Source of the DNA: Endotrypanum monterogeii
Lineage: Eukaryota > Euglenozoa > Kinetoplastea > Trypanosomatida > Trypanosomatidae
Assembly: GCA_000333855.2 (NCBI GenBank)
Contig: CM007317.1
Location: 1,090,596 to 1,154,595, forward strand
Reading direction: 5' to 3'
Length of the DNA: 64,000 nt
Positions within the stretch are counted from its first letter, which is position 1, and each line of letters starts with the position of its first letter. The notes under the pieces were generated by a model. The model was given only the letters and a program-made list of their open reading frames with translations. It was not told where the DNA came from and did not search any database. Position numbers and translations under genes: made by a program. Below are positions 11,159-23,100 of the stretch, one piece after another.

Positions 11159-12766
11159 ATGAGGCGCGGTTCTGGTTATCATCAGATGTCTCGTGCGGCA
11201 GTGGCGCTTCGCACGACTGGTTTATGTCCGTTACCTGGCGCAGCTATACCTCAGCCGTTGTGTACTGTCGCTCGCAGTGTCACATTTCAGCACCTCAAGG
11301 TGCACTGCATCGTCTCTAGTGCGTGCTGCTGCCACTCCTCCTCGGCGATCGCGACCACGGCATTGGTGCACGGCTGCCGGCTGCAATCATCGTCTGCGAC
11401 ACCGAAAGACTTCAGCCATATCACCCACGATCTCGTTTGGGGTCTGTGGAATGAGGGAAACCTCTTTTCCCTCTCCGCGCCTGAGCTTATTTACTATTTG
11501 CAGCAACAGCAGCAGCGCACCGGTGGAAGCAGCGCGTTCGTGATCGATCCTCAGGCGAAAAAAAGCACTCTCGTGCGCCAAGTGGAGGAGGTGCTGTCTG
11601 CGCAGCAAGCAGACATCGCTGTGCCGCAGGATATCGGCACAACAGTGACAATGACTGGTTCAGACCGCGTCGAGGAAACACTTGACGAAGCAGACGAATA
11701 CGGTGACTGGGGCGCCGAACCTGGCTTCGAAGAGCGACGGCATATTGACTACATGGAATTTAATCCTCTACGCATGGGTGAGCGGTACGAGGTTCTCGTT
11801 CCACGGGCATACCAGCTCCTCCACAGCGACCTCTCTGCCGATGTTGCCCTGACGGCAGTGAACCCATCGAAACTCCCTGGACAAAGCAAGAATAAGCTGG
11901 CTTATCTCGTCTCAAAAGTTAACGTGGACAAAGCGAATGAGCAGCACTTCCGCCGCGGCCTCGAGTGGTGTCTTGCCAATCTGTGGAACACCAACATGAG
12001 CGGTGAGCTGAATATTGGGGCCGGTCGAGCCATTTTCTATCGATCCATCGCAAAGCAGAACCGAAATACGCTTCCCCTCTGGACACTGCAGCGTCACCTT
12101 TACGCGTATCATCCCTACGTATGGTTTGCCATCGCCTCCGCTTCAAATGCGGAAGCGATGGAAAAGCTCGCCGAGCGACTCGGGATGAAGCTAGTTCAGG
12201 ATGCGACAACAAGCTACAAGGTCGGCATCCGACGTGCCGGTGACTTACTCGATGGGGAGTTAAACGCGGAGCTGCGCTGCACCAAAATAAATCGACCATG
12301 GGATAGGTTTCTCGTCAGTCATTATGTTCGATCTCAAATGCCCGACCTTCGCTTTCTCGTGCGTGCGCGCCATCCGATCAAGAAGCGCGTAGTGGACGCG
12401 TACCTCGAGGCAGACATCCTTCGCAGTACTCGTGATTCCGTCCAGTCAGTGCTCTCACCGGAACTCGGCGACGTCTTCTATTGCTGCGAACGCGTCATTC
12501 GAAAGTGGATGATGCGCACACGAGCCGGCGTCACTCTACAACTCGTGGAAACACGCCGCACTCCACTCATCATTACCAAAGCTGGCGATGAGGGCGAACG
12601 CCTGGAGTACGAGTGGATTGTGGTGTTACCTCAGAAGGCAGAACGCATCGATATCGCGGCGCTCTCCACAGAGCTGTGGGACTACGGCAACCTGCTTGCA
12701 AAGGAGCTAGAGCCTGGTATGGAGGAGTTTCTGTCCCATACGATGACGGCGGCAGCCGCCTACTAA
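11159..12766 (+). CDS. GRBC2: Mitochondrial guide-RNA-binding complex subunit, GRBC2/GAP1-like
   Basis: A 535-aa protein with an Arg/Ala/Ser-rich, acid-poor N-terminus that looks like a mitochondrial import signal. A low-complexity linker follows, then an acidic patch (about residues 170-190). The long conserved-looking region from about residue 195 to the end is rich in basic and aromatic residues, with stretches such as NMSGELNIGAGRAIFYRSI and LQRHLYAYHPYVWFAIAS. I recognise no named domain. It resembles the paired gRNA-binding proteins GAP1/GAP2 (GRBC2/GRBC1) of the kinetoplast RNA-editing complex, which bind and stabilise guide RNAs. The call leans on synteny: T. brucei GAP1 (Tb927.2.3800 from memory) lies between the hnRNP F/H and TFIIS2 loci, as here. 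A second ATG at 11186 is an alternative start with a cleaner targeting peptide. Confidence 0.6.
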   Translation: MRRGSGYHQMSRAAVALRTTGLCPLPGAAIPQPLCTVARSVTFQHLKVHCIVSSACCCHSSSAIATTALVHGCRLQSSSATPKDFSHITHDLVWGLWNEGNLFSLSAPELIYYLQQQQQRTGGSSAFVIDPQAKKSTLVRQVEEVLSAQQADIAVPQDIGTTVTMTGSDRVEETLDEADEYGDWGAEPGFEERRHIDYMEFNPLRMGERYEVLVPRAYQLLHSDLSADVALTAVNPSKLPGQSKNKLAYLVSKVNVDKANEQHFRRGLEWCLANLWNTNMSGELNIGAGRAIFYRSIAKQNRNTLPLWTLQRHLYAYHPYVWFAIASASNAEAMEKLAERLGMKLVQDATTSYKVGIRRAGDLLDGELNAELRCTKINRPWDRFLVSHYVRSQMPDLRFLVRARHPIKKRVVDAYLEADILRSTRDSVQSVLSPELGDVFYCCERVIRKWMMRTRAGVTLQLVETRRTPLIITKAGDEGERLEYEWIVVLPQKAERIDIAALSTELWDYGNLLAKELEPGMEEFLSHTMTAAAAY

Positions 12767-13361
12767 AATCAGCCTCTCGACGGTGTATCTGTATATATAT
12801 ATATATGTGTGTGTGTATCTGTGTGCATGTGTGTCTATGGAGCAAAGCGGTGTACAGTTTTCATCGTCCTAACTGTTGGTCAGCGTAGAGGCTCGCTGGA
12901 TTGAAGGTGCAGGGATGAGTGTAGAGGGGGAAAAATTCAAGAGGCGGCTTCGACTGCTGGCTTTCTTTCCGATACTTTGGGTGGTGTTCTTAGTGCCCGT
13001 TGGCACCTGTGTGACAAAACGAACTTGGGTTCATTTTTTATGGTATCGTGAAGACTTTCATTACTGTTTTCTCTTTATAAATCCGTCACAGAATGATTTT
13101 TTTTTTCTTTGCTTCTCGCTTCTTTGTCTGTGCTTGCAAGGACCCCTCCATACTTTTTTCTCGGACCTTTTCATATCGATATCGACTCTTTTCCCTCCAT
13201 TGCTCCCTCCCATCCCCCAGACCGACAGACGGAGACACACACGCGTACATAACATCACCACACGACGTCATTCCTTTCCCAGACCCGCTTGAAGTCCTTT
13301 CCTTGCACTCTCCCCCCCCCCCCGCTAACGCGCATTTGTCTTCTAGCATATAAATATAGGT

Positions 13362-13401
<40 letters not shown>

Positions 13402-14423
13402 TTATCGGGGTCATTAACGAGGTGTGTGTAGGTGTGCGGACACATGAATTAACTTCGGGAGGAGGAAAGAAATAGAAGCAGACCTATGCACTATCTAGGT
13501 TGGGAAAGGGGAAATACACGGAGACCTGTCAAACTAAACAACAGCAGCAAAAAAAAAAAAAGCGAGGGCAAGACGCGTAGTTGAGTAGGAGGGGAGGGCG
13601 ATCCTCAACACTATAAAAGGGAGGGACATACGGCTGCGTGTGCCTTCTTTTCTCCCCCGCCTCAAGAACACACACACACACACACACACTGAGCACAGGT
13701 AACCCTTCGTAGCATGCCCCATTGGATGTGTTGCCCGTCTACAGAAGGCAATCTTCATCGCCTTTCTGGTCTTCTCAGTTCATCGTTTCCTTTGCAGCAT
13801 CCTCAATGCACTTCTTTCTTTTTACTTCTTATATCCTTGCCTGGTTTTTATCGTAGAGTATGGCGTTCTACCTGTACCGGTTGGCAAGAGTTCGTGTGCG
13901 GTTAGGGAGGTGGTGATGTTCTGGGGGGGGGGGGGTTCTCCGGTGTGATTTTGCACTTCCTGGGGAAAAAATCCCCATGGATCGTTTCCTATGATTAGGC
14001 GATAGGAGAAATGAGAGAAAAACAAGCAACACAAATACATGAGAAGATGCGAGTACTCGTCTCGATGAGTTGATCTGGAGAAGAGGGGGACTTGCCTTCC
14101 TTTTTCGGGAGAAACACCTATCCTCCTTCATCGATGTACAATGGGCGCACAAAGACACGCAGGGAGGTGTATATGTTTGTGCGCGTCTACACAGTTGCCC
14201 CTACCCCGCCACCCCACCCCTTCCCTCTTACACTGTGCGATCGCACATGCATAAAAGCAGATCTTTTCTCCACAACATCCACCACCACCATCCACCCGCC
14301 TTCCTTCTCTATTCGAACTAGTCCTACCAGCTTCCGCGCCACTACACCACAAACAAGCAATCAACTTAGTCCTCCACTCATCTACAGCCTTCTTTTTTTA
14401 TATATTTTTCCTTACTGTTCGCC

Positions 14424-14463
<40 letters not shown>

Positions 14464-15082
14464 TGTATACCAGTCTTCCAGCATTTTTTCCTTTGATTTT
14501 TTTGTTTACTTTTTCTATCTTCCTTCCTTCCCTCCTTCTCCCCCAACAGTTTCAAATATATTTTTCTAGTATGGTCCTCACCTCATGACCGTTCCCCACT
14601 CAAACGCAATAGTCCTCCTGCACGCCACACTCTCGCCGCCGCCGCCGTCAGAATTTCCTTCTTTTTAAAGCTGTATTAACTGTCCAACGCAGCTTTCCGC
14701 CAGCGTAGACACACACGCGCTCCCACCACCACCACCAGCAGCAACAAAAAGGAAATCACCACCACGTCTGCATGTGCATCTGTCAACATCACGAGAGAAG
14801 CCGCCGTCCCTCTCCGACGAAGCGCTACTTCTAGGAATCATTGCCTTCCGCCGAATAAAAAAAAGAAAGAAAAATTCAAAACAAGAGTGAACAGAGAGAG
14901 CGACCCTCTTCCTCCAAGGTAGCGGTGGACACCCCCCCCCTCCCTCCCTCCCTCCCTCTCCCCTCTCCTCGTTTTTTTCTTCCGAGAACGTGTTTTTATT
15001 TTCTCTCGATCGTACCTCCTATTGAGCTGTGACGCTAATTTTCTCGTTACAACATTAACAGCTACACCTACCTGTTCCAACC
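12767..15082. other. Intergenic region between the GRBC2-like gene and eIF5B
   Basis: No supportable gene. It holds (AT)n tracts at about 13352-13402 and 14425-14464, a G-run near 13922-13934, several C-runs and T-runs, and a T/C-rich zone at about 14930-15010 that probably carries the eIF5B trans-splice signal. A more mixed, purine-leaning stretch at 13440-13620 probably belongs to the upstream gene's 3' UTR. Confidence 0.65.
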
Positions 15083-17536
15083 ATGCCACCAAAGGCACCC
15101 AAAGGCGCCCCTAAGGCGGCGGCCAAGAAAGGGCCGCCAAGCGCCATGCTCGCGAAGCTCAAGATGAAGATGGAGCTTCAGAAAGCGGAGGAGGAGCGTC
15201 TGCGCCGAGAGGCTGAGGAGGAGGAAATACGCATCCAAAACGAAGAAAAGCTAGCCGAGGAACAACGCAAGTTCGAGGAGGCAGAACGCCTGAAGGAGCG
15301 TGAACGTCAGAAAGAGGAGGAGCGCGTGGCCCGAAAGGAGCGCAAGGCGGCGGACAAAAGCGATACCCTCGATCGTATGCGCGCGGCCGGTATGATTTTA
15401 CCCGATGTCGATCGCATCCGCCAAGATGAGGAAGTCCGCAAGGAAAACGAGCCCTTGAGGCCAAAGCCAAAGCCGAAGCCGAAGCCGGTCGTCGTGGCAG
15501 CGCAACCGCCGGAGGAGGAGCAAACAGAAGAAGAGGACGGCGAGCCCACAGAGTTGACCGAGTCGGAGGACGACATCGACGAGGACGACTGGGAGGCGGT
15601 GATGGAGCGTGATGAGCGTCGAGCCAGTCGGCACTCGAACAACGAGCGCATCCGTGCCGAGCGGGCTGAGCGCAAGGTGGCTCGCGAGGCAGAGAAACGA
15701 AAGAGTGAAGAGGAGGAAAGGCTGAGGAACCACGTCCTGGAGAAGGTGAGCAATCTTCGGTCCCCCATTTGCTGTGTGCTTGGCCACGTCGATACTGGTA
15801 AGACCAGTCTCCTCGACCGTATTCGCTCCACAAATGTCCAGGGAGGTGAGGCGGGCGGTATCACGCAACAAATCGGTGCCACTTTTTTCCCCCGCGATGC
15901 TCTCGTGTCTGCCACGGAGGAGCTGATGAAGAAACACAACTGCAAGTTGAACGTCCCAGGGCTGCTCGTCATCGACACCCCCGGTCACGAGTCGTTCACA
16001 AACCTACGCAGCCGTGGAAGCAGTCTGTGTGACATTGCCATTCTCGTGGTGGATATTATGCATGGTCTGGAGCAGCAGACACGTGAATCCATCCGCCTTC
16101 TGCGAGAGAAGCGGTGCCCCTTCATTGTGGCTCTCAACAAAGTTGATCGTCTGTACGACTGGGAGAAACACGAAAACATGGATATCCAGCAGTCACTGGA
16201 GCTCCAAAAGCTCCACGTCCGTAACGAGTTCAATACTCGCTGGAGTGAAGTGAAGAACGAGCTGTCCGCTGAAGGGCTCAACTCGGAGCTTTATTACAAG
16301 AACAAGGAGGTGCGCAATGTTGTCTCTGTTGTACCGACTTCCGCCCGCACCGGCGAGGGTGTGTGCGACCTGCTGCTGCTGGAGATTCAGCTTGTACAGC
16401 AGTTCATGGAAGGCAAGGTCACATACAAGGATGACCTGCAATGCACGGTACTAGAAGTAAAGCCCATTACCGGGTACGGCTTCACGATTGATGTCATCCT
16501 CATCAACGGCGAGTTACACGAAGGCGACGAGATATGCTTATGTGGGCAGAACGGCCCCATCTTCACCCAGATCAGGTCGCTCCTGACCCCACAACCTCTG
16601 CGGGAGATGCGTGTGCGTGGTGAGTACATTCACCACAAGTCGATTAAAGCGGCAATGGGTGTGAAGATATCGGGTTATGACCTCGAGTACGTCATTCCCG
16701 GTACCCCTCTTCTCGTGGTACACCGGAACGACGACAAAAAGAAGATTGCTGAGCTGGTGATGAAAGATGCGACAAACATTAACGAGTTCCTCAACCCTGA
16801 TGGACTCGGCGTCAGTGTGCAGAGCAGCACCCTCGGCGCACTGGAGGCCCTCCTCTCCTTCCTCAAGAGTGTGAAAATCCCAGTGGCGAGCATTTCCATT
16901 GGCCCGATTCACAAGCGTCACATGCACCAGGTACTCTCGATGAAGCGGCGCGAGCCGCGCTACGCTGTTATTCTGGCCTTTGATGTAAGCATCTCCGATG
17001 AGGCGCGCGACATCGCGAAGAAAAATGATATCGATATCTTCGAAGCAAACATCATCTATCATCTCTTTGACAAATTCACGCGCTACTTGAACGAGTACGA
17101 GCAGCGCGAGAAAGATCGGTTGCGCTCCGTTGCGGTCTTTCCAGTGCAGTTGAAGATGATTGGCGACGCGATTCACGCGACCGACCCCATTATTCTCCCT
17201 GTTACGGTGGAGCGTGGTCAGCTGCGCCCCGGCACACCGCTGAGCGCAATTCGAAAGAAAGATGACAGTGTCGTTATGATCGGCCGCGTGATGTCGATAG
17301 AGCGCGACAACCGAGCTCTTGAGATTGGTTCCCCTGGAATGGATGTCTCGGTGAAGATCAACTCTGGAGAAACGGGCGTTACCGTCGGTCGACAGTTCGA
17401 CAGCGGCGACGTTATCGTTTCGCACATCACGCGCCAGTCGGTGGACGCCGTGAAAAAGTTTAAGGACGAGCTAAAAGCAGATGATGTGTTGCTCCTGGCC
17501 TCGCTCATCAAAGTTTTTAAGGTCCCAAACAAGTAA
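15083..17536 (+). CDS. eIF5B: Translation initiation factor eIF5B (IF-2 family GTPase)
   Basis: An 817-aa ribosomal subunit-joining GTPase. Residues 1-225 are a Lys/Glu-rich, largely charged region with a KPKPKPKPKP stretch and an acidic patch; this is the poorly conserved N-terminal extension, shorter than in human (about 1220 aa total) or yeast (about 1000 aa). The G domain follows: G1 GHVDTGKT at about 234-241, switch-1 region GGEAGGITQQIGAT, G3 DTPGHE at about 298, and G4 NKVD at about 352. Domains II-IV run to the end and include ASISIGPIHKRHM and an AVFP segment typical of eIF5B. The C-terminus ends with the helix LLLASLIKVFKVPNK, like the human ending that binds eIF1A. It is complete and cytoplasmic. 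ATG 15083 starts the Lys/Ala-rich leader; no upstream in-frame ATG was seen. Confidence 0.97.
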   Translation: MPPKAPKGAPKAAAKKGPPSAMLAKLKMKMELQKAEEERLRREAEEEEIRIQNEEKLAEEQRKFEEAERLKERERQKEEERVARKERKAADKSDTLDRMRAAGMILPDVDRIRQDEEVRKENEPLRPKPKPKPKPVVVAAQPPEEEQTEEEDGEPTELTESEDDIDEDDWEAVMERDERRASRHSNNERIRAERAERKVAREAEKRKSEEEERLRNHVLEKVSNLRSPICCVLGHVDTGKTSLLDRIRSTNVQGGEAGGITQQIGATFFPRDALVSATEELMKKHNCKLNVPGLLVIDTPGHESFTNLRSRGSSLCDIAILVVDIMHGLEQQTRESIRLLREKRCPFIVALNKVDRLYDWEKHENMDIQQSLELQKLHVRNEFNTRWSEVKNELSAEGLNSELYYKNKEVRNVVSVVPTSARTGEGVCDLLLLEIQLVQQFMEGKVTYKDDLQCTVLEVKPITGYGFTIDVILINGELHEGDEICLCGQNGPIFTQIRSLLTPQPLREMRVRGEYIHHKSIKAAMGVKISGYDLEYVIPGTPLLVVHRNDDKKKIAELVMKDATNINEFLNPDGLGVSVQSSTLGALEALLSFLKSVKIPVASISIGPIHKRHMHQVLSMKRREPRYAVILAFDVSISDEARDIAKKNDIDIFEANIIYHLFDKFTRYLNEYEQREKDRLRSVAVFPVQLKMIGDAIHATDPIILPVTVERGQLRPGTPLSAIRKKDDSVVMIGRVMSIERDNRALEIGSPGMDVSVKINSGETGVTVGRQFDSGDVIVSHITRQSVDAVKKFKDELKADDVLLLASLIKVFKVPNK

Positions 17537-19552
17537 ACATTGCGATCGTGGCTGAAGTCGGAAAATGATCGGCGGTCGGTTTGGAGTGTCGAGGAATGGC
17601 AATTGCGGCGATCGATGCAGGTTATGCACACACAGATATATATACAGCATAAGAGCAGAGTATCCAAGAAAAATCGGGAGAGAATAGAAGTTTCGAGCTC
17701 GGGAGAGGGGCGGCGGCGGCGGCGCTTCCGTGAATGTCGACTTGGGTATCCCCTGGTCACAATATCATGGCTATATGGCTGAACTGATTTACTTCTCTAC
17801 GTATGGACTGTCGTGTTTCAGAAACTCAGAGGGGATTGGGGGCTTTCCAAATCTTCGAGGCTCGTGTTATGTTTCTTTGTATTTTTTTTTTTCATTCAGT
17901 CCCCTTCCGGGTACAACAGGAGGATGCACACTGCGCGAAATGGTTATGGGCGTCGTCCGGCACCCCATTTTTTCTAAGCTTTGATCTCTGCATCACCCCC
18001 TTTTGCCCTTTCGAGATTTATCAGTCCAAGCCTTTTTTTTTTTTAAGGCTTTTTTTGTAAAGCCATTCACGCCTCGATCCCTAACAGTTCTGTTTATTAT
18101 TTGATGCCTGCCTATGTGTGTGTGTGTATATATATACATAAATATGATATATATATATATCATACTTATGTATATGTATCTTGTTCGTACAATGACATAC
18201 TGTCCCTTTTCAGTCGCTCTTTTCACCACTCCTCCTCCCCCTCGTTCATCTTACTGGTAATGGCCCTGCTCACTGATTCTTGTCCTTTGCGCTCTTCATC
18301 TCTCGGACGACTCTCTCTTCGCAACCATTCCCTATGAGGGTCAACATTTTGAGCCACTCCCTTTACTTTCACCATGCTGTCCTCTTCGCTGTTAGCGTGC
18401 CCCACGTCTGCAGTGATCCATAAACGTGAAGATCGTGTGTGTGTGTGTGTGGGTGGTGAATCTCTGATTTTCAGTTTCCTGCATAGAAGCGCCCACGCTC
18501 CCCTCCCGTCCTCTCTCCCCGTCTTGCCCTGCCCTACCGGCTCCCTCCTTTTTTTTTTTACATGCTTTTTTTTGTTGTTGTTGTTGTTGTTAAAGTGACT
18601 TATAACTAATACAACTCCTTTTTTGGTGTTGCTCTGTGCGTGCGTACGTGTGTGCGTCTGTGTGTGTGTCTCACTCCCAACTTGTGTGCATTCAATCACT
18701 TCTCTGTCGTTTGATCCCTACTCTTATCGGTGTGTTGGGATCTCGATACAGAAAAGGATGTGCTTCCATGGGGATGGAGGAGAGGGATGGATAGAGAGAA
18801 GAAAAAATATGATAATCGTTGGAGTAGGCACGCAGAGACATAAAGCGAGCTTCAAACCTGTCAGGTGCGCAATCCGCCCCTTTCCTCTTTCTATGATCAT
18901 CTGTCTGTCTCCATCTGCACCACAGACTCATCCGAAAGTCAACTCCTCAGCTTCATCACTACCACCACCCCTTCGCACGTCAAATATTTCGACTTTTTCT
19001 TTCTCTTGCTGCCTTTTTTTTTTTTTTCCTCTCTTGTTTGTGTGTGTGTGCCACCCTCCCCCCTCCCCCCTCCACCCTGCTGAGTGGATATGTTCGTATA
19101 GGCGTTATGGCTCTCTTTTAAATTTCCTCGTGGCGACCTCAAATACATGCGACGGTGGGTGGACCCCACAAAACAAAACAAAAACGAATAAGACAGAGGT
19201 GGAGCCAACATTTCCTTTATATATATATATATAAAGAAAAAGAACAGAGGAGACGATATGTCACAGAAACTGCTGCTGCCAATGCTGCGGCTATTGTAAG
19301 TAATCGAGTGGGTCTCTGTACATACTCCAACAGACAAGTGAGAGGAGATGAACTACTTGGTAATACCGCTGCGGAGATCGCAATCTCTCCCAGTATAATT
19401 CCTGTCGCGGTAATGCTTCTTCCGTGGTCAGTGAAAAGGCAGCAAATAACAAAAAAAAACCACACGCATGCTACTTCATCGCAACACACCCGTGCTCCTC
19501 TCTTTCTCTTTGTGTGTGTATGTGTATGTGTTTTGTGTAACATTTGCTGATT

Positions 19553-19585
<33 letters not shown>

Positions 19586-20107
19586 CCTACATCACTGCAT
19601 TCATCAATTCACGTGCGTTTTGCGGAAGTCGGAGGTATAAATCGCACCCGTGAATACAGAGAGGGGGAAAAAAATAATAATGATCTCATCGAGAAAAAAA
19701 AATCTTCATGTGCGCTATAGCTGTGCAACTGGTTTAATGCATGTGCTGGTCACGCGCCCTTTTCTCATACACGCTGACCGACCAGCGGCCTTCCCCATCA
19801 CTCAGCGGCGACAAGATTGGAGACTTGGGTGCACCGAGTACCACCTGTATGCCTTTCTCCCTGTCATTAGACGATGTCTCGGATTTTTTCGCTTTCCTTT
19901 TTTTCTCTGCCCGGCGTCACCTACCCCCACGTAATTATTGACTAATGAAGGGCATTTATCCTCACTGGGTTCATTCATCTTATTTTTCACAAGCATTCAC
20001 ATACACAAGCAGATAGATAGCTGGAAACAAAAAGAAAAAAACTTGCTTGTTTACCGTCTGTGGAATTTATTTGCTTATTATTTTTTTTTTTGGGGGGGGG
20101 GTGTTCG
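17537..20107. other. Intergenic region between eIF5B and the C5orf34-like gene
   Basis: No supportable gene. It contains an AT-rich inverted repeat at 18131-18176, a (TTG)n run near 18573-18590, an (AT)n tract at about 19556-19583 and many T-runs. The TTATTTTTCACAAG at about 19979-19991 is a possible splice acceptor for the next gene. A T-run followed by a run of about ten G lies just before the next start codon (20081-20101). Confidence 0.6.
18131..18176. repeat. AT-rich inverted repeat (21-bp arms, 4-nt loop)
   Basis: The left arm 18131-18151 pairs with the right arm 18156-18176, with about two mismatched or wobble pairs. The arms carry non-repetitive cores (ACATAA...ATGATATA and TATATCAT...TTATGT), so this is more than a plain AT run. 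It could form an RNA hairpin in the 3' UTR or intergenic transcript. Confidence 0.75.
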
Positions 20108-23100
20108 ATGATGCCGTCATCACCGCACCTAGCAGACTCCGTTGTACGAGCTGCAGCATGGGACGACGGTGGGGCGGAGTTCGTTTTCGCCGATGGCACT
20201 ATATTGTCTTTTGTGGATCATATGAACACATTCGTGGCGGTTCGCACTACCCCTAGCCTTCTCCATGAAAAACGAGCAGAGACACAAGCAACCCGCCAGG
20301 AGAAGCAACAGAGAAAGCGGCAGCTTCTGTCATCACCGTTAGCAGCTCTAGGTGATTATGTGGACTCTGTTGACGATCTTACTGACGAGGGCGAGACAAA
20401 CCGAGAACTTTGTTTCACAGCATGGACACTTAGTAAGGATACAGATAAGGTTCGAGCGGCACTCAACATCTTTAACAGTCTCTCCGAACGGCCGCGGCTG
20501 CTGACCCCACTTCTGACTCCAGAAACTCCAATACAGCCTATAATGTCGTCCTCAGTGATACAAAGCGCCTCCGTAAAAAATGAGTCTGATCTGATCACGA
20601 AATCATGTGGTATCTGGCAAGAACCGGGCCCCCCTATCGAGACGCTGTTGTTGGAGCGGCGCGCTGATTTGTTTCAGCGACACGTTGTGGTCGGGACCGT
20701 CAATAACTGGATTTCGCCGCCCAGTGAATCAGCCCCAGAGCAGTCAGCTCCTCCAGCCACGACACTGAACTCTCTATCGCCGTCAAGATTGAGTACCAAC
20801 GGCACATCGCGGCACACTGAGCGTATCGATGACCCGAGTGTATCACAACCCGGAGATTGCCCGATCGGCACAGTACTGGAGCTGTGGTGTGCCCTTCACC
20901 GCGTCTGTATGAGGGTGGCGGCCCACCGGGAAACCTTCACGGTACGTTGGCCAGCGCCGGTGACTCGCCCCGATGGTTCGCGAATACCGCCGTTTTTTCA
21001 CCCGCGCGACACCTCGTTATCATCACTACCCGGCTGGTCAAGCGGGGTCTCCCATCTCGGCTCCGCATCGGCGCCACTGCTCTTCACCTATGTCGAGCAA
21101 ACGTTCCCAGTGCGCGACCCACCGGAGGCGTGGCGTGTGATGCTTCAATTGGCCCTGGAGCTCGAAGCGGAGGCTCTCGAAGCAGACAGGAGACTTGATA
21201 CACACGCTCCGGTGACGGGCTCAGCCTTCAGTCTAACTACCTGGCAGGGATGCTTGCCTCAGCCGCACCACTGGAGTGGTACGCTAAATCACAACCGCAA
21301 CTGCAACAGCTGCCGCTTTTCAGCGCTGACCCCATCGCAGGCAACGCACCTTGTCGCACCTCGAACGGCTCGCGCTGTGGCTGCCATGCGTGCGCTACAC
21401 CCTCCGGGTGCACTACTGCGTTGGATGTACCAGGCTAACTACTGCGGTGTCGACAGGACACATGTGCCTGCTGTGTTTTGGTGTCTGCGGGGGGCCACCG
21501 TCAGTACTTGCAACGGGGAAAACGACAGTAACACCTCCATCTTGGCCGACACCCCAACAGCGCCTTCACCTCAGGGGACGGAGGTTGTGGCATGGGTGGC
21601 TGAGGATGGCAGCGTGCTACGAACAAAGCTAGAATGGCAGGGTTACACCATTACACATCACCGTCTCACTTCTTCGCTGCCTGGTGCAGCACCACCAACC
21701 CCAACCATGTACCGACTCCAGGCACACGACACGGCATCCGCGGTGACGACAGCAGACAAACGTCTCCCACCAAGAATCGCGCCGCTTCGATGCCATGTCC
21801 GCATACCGCCTCAAGCAAAACCAACAGGAGTACAGAATGGTGGGAGAGAAATATCGAGTTGTAGCGCCATCTCGTCCGACACGAAGTCGCCATCGTACAG
21901 TAACACCAATGCGAAGCCTTCCCCTCATACCTCCGGTAGAAGTGACGATATCACCGCCACCGTTTCTGCAACACCAACAACAGCAGGTAAAGAGTGGTGG
22001 GCGATCGCAGCCATCGACCCAGAAAGCCTGCGGTGTGTATCAGTGTCGTCCAGAGACACCCCTCGACAAAGTCACACTCTAAGTCCAGTGCAGCCCTCGT
22101 GTCCCTGTAGCGCCTTGGCAACGCTCGCCGCAACGCTGCCTTCAGGCGAGAAACATCGCTCTAATAACATAGACCTGAACCGTGACTCAGCCGCGGGAGC
22201 ACTTTCCCTCCCATGCACGAGAGCAGACATGTCAACCTGCGGATGGACGCCCTTGGAGACCCCTCACAGCGCACGCCGCTTTCGCCGTGGGTACTACCTC
22301 TCCTCTGTCGTCGACGTTGCTGTCCAGCTCTCTCAAGTAAACTGTACCACCCGACGGGCCAGTGGTGCCGCCGGGCCGTCAACGGAACACCTACGACTCG
22401 CCGCCTACTGCCACAGAGAACCATCCACGGTGCTGTCGCCCCTCCTCCCTTTCAGTGCGTGCAACTCGCCAAGGGACAAGGGTATCCACCCGGCTGCGGA
22501 GATCGGGGCCCCTAGCAGCGTCGGTGCCGCCTCGGTTGTTCACCTCACAACTCGCCTGGACGGTATTGGTACCTTCACTGCGCTCACCAACGGAACTGTC
22601 CGTGTCCACTTCGATGACCGAACCCTCCTTACCCTCATACCGGGGCTGAACGAGTTGGATGAGGCACAGCTGCTCGTTACGTGTGTGCTCCGCAACGCCA
22701 CACAGTGTACGATGCGTGCGACACAGTGCCACTCAGGGCACGCGATACATCGATACTTAGCGTACGCACTCCCATTTCGTCGATATGTGTACTGGAGGTC
22801 TGTGCACCCGTCTGAATCCCCCGCCGCTGTCCACGACATATCTGCTGGGAAATCAACGGACGGGGAACAGGAAACAGAGCTACGGGAACAACTGCTGCAA
22901 CGACAGACACACGGCGGCGAATCAGCTCTGGGTGACCGAAAGAAGCACATCATCGCCGAAGAAGAGGCTCCAACGTCACGGATCAAGTTACAAGCGATAG
23001 AACCTTCCCTCCGCGATGAAGTGGAATGTCTCCTAACGAGTTCCCCGTCGTGCTCCTTGGCCACGTCCTTCAGTCCCCCAGACGCTTCGGAGAGTGTGAC

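Noticed and set aside
12876..13292. 138-codon frame after the GRBC2-like gene
   Set aside because: Non-ATG-type start and passes into T/C-rich DNA; no domain or signal that is convincing.
15159..15988. Long antisense open frames opposite eIF5B
   Set aside because: They mirror the Glu/Lys-rich coding strand (Ser/Leu/Arg-rich) and lie fully inside a certain gene.
20060..20107. Extension of the C5orf34-like protein resembling a short hydrophobic leader
   Set aside because: It begins with GTG and its hydrophobic/Gly run comes from a T- and G-homopolymer.
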